From IMG/VR virus record IMGVR_UViG_3300001041_000014, positions 1-64,000 of that record: a stretch of 64,000 nucleotides of DNA; one strand, given 5' to 3'. Under the pieces are notes generated by a model, which worked only from the letters and a program-made list of their open reading frames with translations, was not told where the DNA came from and searched no databases. Shown piece after piece: positions 57,514-64,000 of this stretch; the stretch's first letter is position 1; every line of letters starts with the position of its first letter. Position numbers and translations under genes: made by a program. Source of the DNA: a virus.

Positions 57514-57822
57514 TTATACCACTGTGATCTTAGATATTCCATAAAAACCGAGTAGTCTACAATATTCTTTCACTTTATCCATATCAACAGTATCATCATT
57601 TAATACCAACGGCCTATTGCATTTGAGGATCAACTGACTGAATATAAATGATGATATAATCGTACCTGGACTTAATAATTTGTTATTAATAAACATATTT
57701 GTGAAATTACAATTAATAACATAATAGTTATCAGATTCTACTAACTTTACAGCAATTAAATCATAATATCCTAAACTTGTTCCAAATAAATTAAATACAT
57801 GATCGATAGTTTTCTTTGCCAT
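57514..57822 (-). CDS. Small unknown protein (102 aa)
   Basis: Soluble beta-rich protein (YYVINCNFTNMFINNKLL). ATG 57822 follows AAAATGGAGGTATGAATAT. No motif recognised. Confidence 0.65.
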   Translation of the reverse strand: MAKKTIDHVFNLFGTSLGYYDLIAVKLVESDNYYVINCNFTNMFINNKLLSPGTIISSFIFSQLILKCNRPLVLNDDTVDMDKVKEYCRLLGFYGISKITVV

Positions 57823-57839
57823 ATATTCATACCTCCATT

Positions 57840-57911
57840 TTATTTAAAGAATATATAGTATATTAATCCCACTAATAGTGACCAATAGACAATACTAAAT
57901 AAACGTTTCAT
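57840..57911 (-). CDS. 23-aa membrane peptide
   Basis: AAGAGGGGTGGGTAGT precedes ATG; product MKRLFSIVYWSLLVGLIYYI... is one membrane span with a basic N-terminus and Lys end. Short phage membrane peptides of this kind are real in other genomes, but this one is unproven. Confidence 0.45.
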   Translation of the reverse strand: MKRLFSIVYWSLLVGLIYYIFFK

Positions 57912-57928
57912 ACTACCCACCCCTCTTT

Positions 57929-60900
57929 TTAAATATTGTTAAACTCATATAGACCAATAAGTTGATCTTTTAGTAGATTGAAATCATCATTAAATAATCC
58001 ATCATTTCTAGAAATGAACATATTCTTTCTCGGATTAAATGTCTTATCATAAGCTTTAATTAGTTTCTTAGTCTTCAGTGAAATAATATTCAATATATCC
58101 TTTATATTCATATAGATTATAAATCTATACAGTTCTCTTATGAACTTCCCTAATACTCATTAGGATAATAGACTATATCTTCGATAGATTTAATCTATCG
58201 GTTTCCCATTTCAATACATAAAGTATCTACGAGTTCTCACTCTAGTCGTTGAACCTTTCTCTTATATAAGAGACTTGGCTGCGGATTGTCCAATCTTAAA
58301 CATTATTACATTAGTAGTCTAAGCTTTAAGGATATTCCCGTCAATTAAAGAATCACCGGTCATATACATTGGCCGTCGAACACCACATCCTATATTTTCA
58401 TATAGGGGTGGACCATATCTTCATCCAATATTATATATCTATAGTATTGGAGCCATGCGCTTCCCAATCGGCCCGCAAACCGACCAGTACTCTACTCAAT
58501 CATATGTTATATAATCTATAACATACGATTGCTCGATGGCCTCTACACCGTTTCCTATTAATCGGCTTAGTTCGCAATAAGCCCAATCATCAGATTTCTT
58601 AATTACTTCTTCACGTTTTTTACTACTTAGATAAAATACATAGTAACCTTTTATTTTTATTCCCTTTCGTAAAGCATTTGTTACATTATTTCTATCTTTT
58701 CCAATCATATCACCAAATAATTTACCACTATCCACAATTAGACATACATTATCTTTAAATGCTAAAATTTTATGAGACTTTTTTCTTTTAGTTATGGCAG
58801 TTTCAGTCAAGCCTATATGAGAACTAGACATTAAATCTTTAGTTCTCTGATTTAATGGTTCTTGTAAATTACCTCCTCTTGAATTATATCCATATTTAGG
58901 ATCATTGGATTTAAATAAGGATATAAAATATTTCTCTTTATCGTCTAAGTCTTTTTTAGAAAACGCTTCATCTAAAACTTTAAATTCAAAATTTTCATAT
59001 CCATATTCTTCTATAACTTTAGTAATATGAAAATTATATCTCTTACTGGATGAGGATTTACGGTTTTTATGTTCATTTTTTCGCCTCTCAAGATTTACAG
59101 TCTGTCCGATATATACCTTAGTATCTATTAAATTTCTCATTATATAAACTACCCCATATGGTTTAATCAGTATACGCAAGATATTTCACCATCCTAACTG
59201 TTTGTAGATTGTTTGCGAACTTACAATTAATAGGAACTTGGCACGGTATTGTCACGCTATCCATATTTCAGGACCGTAGATTCTCTTACGAAGCTTATTC
59301 TGCATATTTCGCTTCTACCGTTAGCAAGAGCATAATATATCTCTCACACCGCTTGTTAGGCGTTCACATGGAACTCGTTATAATATTACTATTATAACCG
59401 GACTTTGTTACAAATCCGCGTTTAGTACTCGTAATATTTGAATAGGTAAACTCATAGTATAATCATCTTTATATTCATTTTTAATATCAACTATCTTCAT
59501 TAAGAGTTCAGATCCGTAATTAATTGTCCCGAGTTCGAGATACACGTAACGTAGCTCAGTTCTCTTATGAACTTCCCTAACTTTCATTAGGATATAAGAC
59601 TATATCTTCATCTTATAAAGATGCTTTCATTTCGATTTAAGGGAATCTCACCCACCTACTTAGGCCCTACTCCTATTGTGTATTTCAACACTAAAGGATA
59701 GTCGTTGAACCTTTCTCTTATATAAGAGACTTGGCTGCGGATTGTCCAATCTTCATTTACGAAGCCCTAAGGAGTTTCCCGTCAATTAAAATAGTTTACT
59801 CTTATAGATCACTCTATAACGCCCCACATTATTTAGGGTTTCGGTTTATGATCACTCGTGGTTTTCTTTTCTTAACTAGGTACATCATCACTTCATAAAT
59901 CTTCTTGTTATAGTTGATACTTGCTTTAAACCATTGCTCATATGCTTCATTTTCAGAAATATCATTCATCTTAACGACATGAGCAATTATTTCATATTTA
60001 AATAGCTCTAGAAAAGCAAGATACCCTAATCTTATTTCATCGGATTTTAGTTGTGGGTCCGGTATAATTACATTTCTTGAACTAAAGTTGATCCTACCAC
60101 CGAGAATTTGCAGTCGTAGACATTATTTGTAAAATAATGCAAAGGAATTTCACCTCTCTCTATCTTTCAATAGAAGTTCAGACTATATCATCATCTCCAA
60201 CGAGATGCATTTTATTTCGATTTAAGGGAATCTCACCCACCTACTTAGGCCCTACTCCTATTGTGTATTTCAACACTAAAGGATAGTCGTTGAACCTTTC
60301 TCTTATATAAAAGAGACTTGGATGCGGATTGCCCAATCTTCCATAAAGAAGTTCTAAGAATATTCCCGCAATTAAAAATAGTTTTCAACGTAAATCACTC
60401 TACGATGGGACAAACTCCATCCTTTATGTGGCCCGACTTCTGATTAATTTCAGAGAAGATTAATTGCCATAGATCAATAACTTTCTTTTGCATTGATTGT
60501 AATATAGTTGGTTCATCCATCTTACTTGTTTTAACTTTCATGCCATTAACATTAGGCATTGGACCTTTAGTATTTAATAATCGTGATAATGAAAATATGG
60601 CATTATACTTTCTATCAATAAAGTTATAGTAATAACTTTCACCTTTAAATGATACTGGTCTTAAAACAGAAGAATAAACTGGTAAACAAAATGTAAATAC
60701 TTTTTCTCTTTCAGCTAATACTTCATTAACTAAGTCAATCTTATTCTTTTTCTTATCTTTATAATAAAACAAGATTTCATCGAAACGTTCTCTGAATTCA
60801 ATCAAACCAATACCTTTAAATGGATTCTTACCCTCTTTACTTAAAGCAATTCCTTCTCTAGTTATGTCCTTATCATATTCAATTATCTCATTAAATACTT

Positions 60901-61613
60901 TATCACCTATAATAGATTTAATCATCTTATAGAATATCGGATGAATAATTTCATGATGTTGTAGTTTTATCCATCCTGTGATTTTCATATCAACATCTTT
61001 AAAAACTACTTTAGTACCACACATTTTACATATTTCATCTTCGTAAACTCTACCTTTTAAATCTTTACATTTACAGGAATATCTTTCTGCAAATGCATCT
61101 TCATCCCCCCACGATACTTTCATATAGATTGTAACTCTATACAGTTCTCAAATGAACTTCCCTAATGTTAATTAGGATACAAGACTATATCATCAACCTA
61201 ATTAATTAGGTTGCTCTCTATTTCAATATAACAATTATATTTACGAGATTTCTCTAGTCGTTGAACCATATCTATTTAATAGAATTTTGGATGCGGATCA
61301 TACAATCTTAAACGTTATTACTATATAAGTAGTTTAAGCTCTAAGGAGATCCCCGCAATTAAGAGAGTTTACAACATGTATTACTACATGAAGGGACTAA
61401 TAATTAATCCGAAGCGTATCTACTTGAGTGCATACCATTATATGATTTTTCTTTCTTACCATTTGAATCATCAGGTTTCCCTTTAAAGGTTTTCTCATCC
61501 TTTTTCTTAAAAGCAACTTCAGTAATTTCAAAACCTTTACCAGTTATAAAATCTTTTTCACACTCCTTATTCCAATCTAATTTAACTAATTTCACTCCTG
61601 TGGGTTGGCTCAT
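57929..61613 (-). CDS. RNA polymerase beta' subunit, N-terminal half, six exons
   Basis: Exons 61613-61407, 61111-60419, 60110-59835, 59527-59414, 58380-58372, 58099-57929 give 489 residues. Order of beta' marks: SSRYASD|WGDEDAFAERYSCKC...CKMCG (zinc domain), GHIKD|QILGGRINFSSRNVIIPDP (cf. GKRVDFSARSVI), NRNP|TINYGS, LNAD|FDG|DILNIISLK, which restores the catalytic NADFDGD only after two introns leave. ATG 61613 follows AAAGGAGG. The C half is the next gene upstream, so transcription meets C before N. Start and stop agree with split jumbo-phage beta'. One junction (58372) lacks a U.G pair. Confidence 0.88.
58100..58371 (-). ncRNA. Group I intron 5 of beta' N-half gene
   Basis: 272 nt. Ends ...TATATGAATATAAAG before GATATATTG (D-I-L). 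The 5' junction is inferred from the need for FDG|D; the best P1 pairs CGGC with ACCG, a C.A at the splice site instead of U.G. Confidence 0.7.
58381..59413 (-). ncRNA. Group I intron 4 of beta' N-half gene, with GIY-YIG gene
   Basis: 1033 nt of a different subtype: Q-like GACAATACCGTGCCAAG near 59245 and S-like GAAGATATGGTCCA near 58410. P1: exon CGGAT with guide GTCCG. Ends ...GTGGTG. Inserted in the catalytic NAD|F motif. Confidence 0.85.
58496..59179 (-). CDS. GIY-YIG homing endonuclease in intron
   Basis: 227 residues. GIY-YIG core: YGVVYIMRN...KVYIGQTVNLERRKNEHKN, with ENFEFKVLDEA and the metal-binding Glu in DLDDKEKYFISLF. A NUMOD-type modular C-terminus follows (SSSHIGLTETAITKRKK..., KLFGDMIGKDRNNVTNALRKG). 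Family members cut the intron-free allele so the intron is copied in. Complete, so probably active, unlike the HNH gene at 16.7-17.4 kb. Confidence 0.88.
   Translation of the reverse strand: MRILIKPYGVVYIMRNLIDTKVYIGQTVNLERRKNEHKNRKSSSSKRYNFHITKVIEEYGYENFEFKVLDEAFSKKDLDDKEKYFISLFKSNDPKYGYNSRGGNLQEPLNQRTKDLMSSSHIGLTETAITKRKKSHKILAFKDNVCLIVDSGKLFGDMIGKDRNNVTNALRKGIKIKGYYVFYLSSKKREEVIKKSDDWAYCELSRLIGNGVEAIEQSYVIDYITYD
59528..59834 (-). ncRNA. Group I intron 3 of beta' N-half gene
   Basis: 307 nt. P1: exon CCCT with guide GGGG. Ends ...TCGAACTCGGG before ACAATTAAT. Joins INRNP to TINYGS (the N-R-x-P-T motif). Confidence 0.83.
60111..60418 (-). ncRNA. Group I intron 2 of beta' N-half gene
   Basis: 308 nt. 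P1: exon GGAT with guide GTCC. Ends ...GTCTACGACTG before CAAATTCTCGG. Joins GHIKD to QILGGR. Confidence 0.83.
60519..60530. other. No separate gene: exon 2 body of beta' N half
   Basis: Short marker inside exon 2 (60419-61111). No overlapping gene is supported on either strand here. Confidence 0.3.
61112..61406 (-). ncRNA. Group I intron 1 of beta' N-half gene
   Basis: 295 nt. P1: exon GGAT with guide GTCC. Ends ...TATATGAAAGTATCG, the tail also seen at 6076 and 16579. Joins RYASD to WGDEDAF. Confidence 0.88.
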
Positions 61614-61692
61614 ATAAATTATCCTCCTTTTATTCGTAGACCTTATGTTATTGTCCATTACATATTAAATTCTCATTTTTAACAAATAATAT

Positions 61693-61731
61693 AAAGAGAT
61701 GATAAGTTTAAAACTTATCATCTCTTATTTT
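61693..61731 (-). terminator. Terminator after beta' C-half gene
   Basis: AAGAGATGATAAGTTT/AAACTTATCATCTCTT stem between the two beta' genes, so the halves have separate transcript ends. Confidence 0.8.
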
Positions 61732-61786
61732 AATAGGCTAATAATATATTTACATCTTAATCAACCCCTTTCTTATTATTACTTTA

Positions 61787-61796
61787 ATAATATATA
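61787..61796 (-). promoter_or_regulatory. TATATATTAT box between beta' genes
   Basis: In gene orientation but followed by the terminator at 61693-61731 before the beta' N start, so a promoter role is doubtful here. Confidence 0.2.
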
Positions 61797-61815
61797 ATTT
61801 AAATCAAGATGGTGT

Positions 61816-63305
61816 TTAGATACATAATTCATCCACTTTTAGGGAAACTATACTTTGTGATGAATTATGAAATTTTTTCATTGATAAATTGGTTAAAGTG
61901 GTTGAAACTTTAGCGGCTGTTAATCCTATATTATCAATCTTAAGCTTGTTGTACATCTGTCCCGCACAGGCCCTGCATAACTTGGATGATATACAATACA
62001 TAGGAGATCTCACCTGTATAAATTTATCAATATATTTTGATATATTATTATCGTCTAATAGAATCAATTTACTTCCTTCTACAATATATCTATATAGGAA
62101 ATCATTCGCTAGACTTTTAGTAAGAAATACTTTTAAGGTTCCTTTTGATTTACAATCTGAACCAATAGAATCTAATACTACTGCTTGTAAAGAGGCAACC
62201 ATTTGTTTAGCAAAATAGCCTGACACAGCAGTTCCTATGGCTTTCGTTATTTTCATATAGATTATTAATCTATACAGTTCTCTTATGAACTTCCCTATTA
62301 TTAATTAGGATACAAGACTATATCATAATCTCCAATACGAAGATCCCATCATTTTCAATACTATTAATATTTACGAGTTCTCACTCTAGTCGTTGAACCT
62401 TATTCTATTATAGAATCTTGGCTGCGGATTGTCCAATCTTTATTATATAAAGTCCTAAGGAGTTTCCCGTCAATTTAAATAGTTTTCAATATACCTTACG
62501 CTATATTGCCCCAATATATTTTAGGGTAAGCACCACTGATAATACTATTACCTGCTGATGTAAGCTCGTTCTTCTGTATACCTTCCATTAGGTTAGAAGT
62601 GACTATATCAAATACACCTTTCGATGGATTGAATACTGGACCTTTTATAACAGATATATTCTTAAAGTTATTACCAAATGATCCTCTGGCACCAGATTTA
62701 TAAAGATCCATACCGTGATCATTTTTCAATTCTTCTTGTGCAACTTTCAATAATTCTTTTTCAATATTAACTGCTGTAATAACATCACCATTTTTTATTT
62801 TCTCGGCGTTATCTTTTAACAATTTATTTCGTCTTGCAGTTACAACTTTGTTTGGTTTTAAAGTATTCATAGTAAATGAACCACTTATAACTGAATGAAA
62901 CTGAAGTGCCAGCCATTGTACTTTATTTAGATAGTTAACCATAGTTTCAACAGTTATTTTATCTGTTAATAAAGCTTTAGATAAAACATCTTCCAATTCT
63001 TTTAATCGTTTACTATTTAAAGGGTCACTTATATATCCTAATACTTCACTTAATTCAGTTTCAATAATTAATTTGTTATATATGAACTGACCTGCAGTAG
63101 TTCTTACTTTAACTTTATTAAAGTATTCATTAGGTTTTAATTCAAATTCATCAGTTATATTCATTCTACCTTTAACTACAGATACTTTATTATCTTTATC
63201 TTTTTTAGTTGTATGGGCAAATAATTCTAATAAAAGATCAAAAGTAATATCATCTGGGTTTAGACTTAATAAATATAACTTATTTGCCTCTGATAATTTA
63301 GCCAT
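61816..63305 (-). CDS. RNA polymerase beta' subunit, C-terminal half, two exons
   Basis: Exons 63305-62523 and 62244-61816 give 403 residues. TTAGQFIYNKLI near 70-81 (cf. TTVGRVLFN), SGARGSFGNNFKNISVIKGPVFNPS near 203-227 (bridge-helix entry, cf. SGARGN), trigger loop SGAYP|KAIGTAVSGYFAKQ across the intron, the C-x-x-C element LCRACAG and LTAAKVSTTLTNLSMKKFH near 350-370 (cf. [21 protein letters not shown]). ATG 63305 follows AGAAAGGGGATTTATAA. It complements the beta' N half encoded just downstream. Confidence 0.87.
62245..62522 (-). ncRNA. Group I intron of beta' C-half gene
   Basis: 278 nt. P1: exon CCCT with guide GGGG. Ends ...TATATGAAAATAACG, the tail also seen on DnaB intron 5. Inserted in the trigger-loop sequence. 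Confidence 0.88.
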
Positions 63306-63348
63306 TTATAAATCCCCTTTCTATTATAAAAATGTTTTGATAAATAAA

Positions 63349-63384
63349 ATTAGATGCTGTATTTAAATACAGCATCTAATTAAT
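63349..63384 (-). terminator. Terminator after right-edge gene
   Basis: TTAGATGCTGTATTT/AAATACAGCATCTAA perfect stem then TTTTATTTATC on the minus strand. Confidence 0.85.
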
Positions 63385-63388
63385 AAAA

Positions 63389-64000
63389 CTAAGAAGTATA
63401 TATACGATAAATAATAGTTAAATCTTTAGCAAGGGTCAACATCTCATTGTTGATATTCAATTTAGAGAATAATTTTACTTGCTTATAATCAGTGGAACCG
63501 TCCGCAAGAATACTGGGTACACCAGTGAATAAGCCAATGCTATTGATTCTAGTCTGTTCAATATTCCCATTGACTTGGAAATATTCTCGAACATCCAGTT
63601 TACTTATCTTTAATATCAATTCAACAAATGTTTCTATTGGTTCAGTTCTAGTGGTATCTTGCACACCATCTTGAACGACAGTACCATCTTCATCACCAAT
63701 ACCGTCTTTCCATAATACTTTAATTTGTGGTATCGAATCAAATGCTTTGAGATAATAAGATGTTTTCCCGGTTGCAATATCAAGTCTTTTAAACCAATAT
63801 TGTAACTTCTCCTGAACTGTTAATGTGGTCGTCAAAGCGATTCTAAATGGTATCATTGTAACTATTTCTCTCTCATAAAACTTGACATCTTGAATGGATG
63901 CAATAGTATCTCCACAACCGCCGATACCTAATCCAAATAAACAAACTACATTTGCTTTAGGATAGATATCCGTAACGGGTAATCCTGTTGTAGCGATATT
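63389..64000 (-). CDS. Unknown protein, N-terminus outside window
   Basis: Open in frame from the right edge (NIATTGLPVTDIYPKANVV...) through 63856, where an internal ATG lies, to the stop at 63389; at least 203 residues. The segment CLFGLGIGGCGDTIASIQDVKFYEREI precedes PFRIALTTTLTVQEKLQYWF. The pattern resembles phage tail or head-completion proteins, but I cannot name it. Confidence 0.7.
   Translation of the reverse strand, partial: NIATTGLPVTDIYPKANVVCLFGLGIGGCGDTIASIQDVKFYEREIVTMIPFRIALTTTLTVQEKLQYWFKRLDIATGKTSYYLKAFDSIPQIKVLWKDGIGDEDGTVVQDGVQDTTRTEPIETFVELILKISKLDVREYFQVNGNIEQTRINSIGLFTGVPSILADGSTDYKQVKLFSKLNINNEMLTLAKDLTIIYRIYTS

Noticed and set aside
58372-58400. An inactive polymerase site reading NADFDGQ
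   Set aside because: Q comes from intron sequence; the next exon starts with GAT (D), restoring NADFDGD.
1-64000. tRNA or rRNA genes
   Set aside because: No cloverleaf with a conserved TTCGANNC arm and matching acceptor was found by eye.

Overview
This window is a piece of a large (jumbo-type) tailed-phage genome from a low-GC Gram-positive host, probably a Bacillota such as Bacillus or Clostridium relatives. The reasons are strong AT richness, AGGAGG-type ribosome sites, tight mixed-strand gene packing, virion genes, an amidase endolysin, and the phage's own split multisubunit RNA polymerase. It also carries topoisomerase, replicative helicase, RecA-like, ligase, ParA and tubulin/FtsZ-like genes. 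The host and jumbo-phage assignment is inferred from gene content; no database search was possible.

Layout. 1-11.6 kb (minus strand): NAD+ DNA ligase broken by a TnpB-encoding group I intron (IStron), a ParA operon, an RNA polymerase beta C-terminal half in seven exons, then CYTH phosphatase, two small paralogues and a RecA-like recombinase. 11.7-16.4 kb: two unknown genes of distinct base composition, a TubZ/FtsZ-like GTPase and an ImmA/IrrE-like metalloprotein. 16.4-18.7 kb: a second beta C-half-like gene with an HNH-containing intron, plus a tnpB-less IStron between its Shine-Dalgarno and its start codon. 18.7-32.7 kb: unknown genes, a metallopeptidase, type II topoisomerase subunits A and B (B in four exons, with a free-standing endonuclease gene between them) and a Dda/RecD-like helicase split by a complete IStron. 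32.8-37.7 kb: lipoprotein, small proteins, a tail-spike-like protein and two winged-helix regulators. 37.7-42.7 kb: DnaB-like helicase in six exons, an Mre11/SbcD-like nuclease and a RecB/Cas4-like nuclease. 42.8-52.5 kb (plus strand): virion, tail-spike, amidase and holin-like genes. 52.5-57.9 kb: a full-length polyphosphate kinase (PPK1) and small membrane or structural proteins. 57.9-63.3 kb: beta-prime N half (six exons, one intron carrying GIY-YIG) and beta-prime C half (two exons).

The outstanding feature is a colony of 24 group I introns (21 ordinary, 3 IStrons) in 64 kb. All are on the minus strand and all sit in replication, transcription or repair genes, mostly inside catalytic motifs. 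I rebuilt each splice junction from three things together: the P1 pairing of exon end with internal guide sequence (U.G at the splice site), a terminal intron G, and restoration of a conserved protein motif in frame. The ordinary introns share one 260-360 nt scaffold (P, Q, R and S core elements) but have different guide sequences, as if one ribozyme spread and was retargeted. Several introns are so close together that exons of only 7, 9, 15 and 17 nt remain. Splicing is therefore needed to make the phage's RNA polymerase, replicative helicase, topoisomerase and repair helicase.

Spliced products are described in the entries for the parent genes, whose coordinates span exons and introns; exon coordinates are given in the text.
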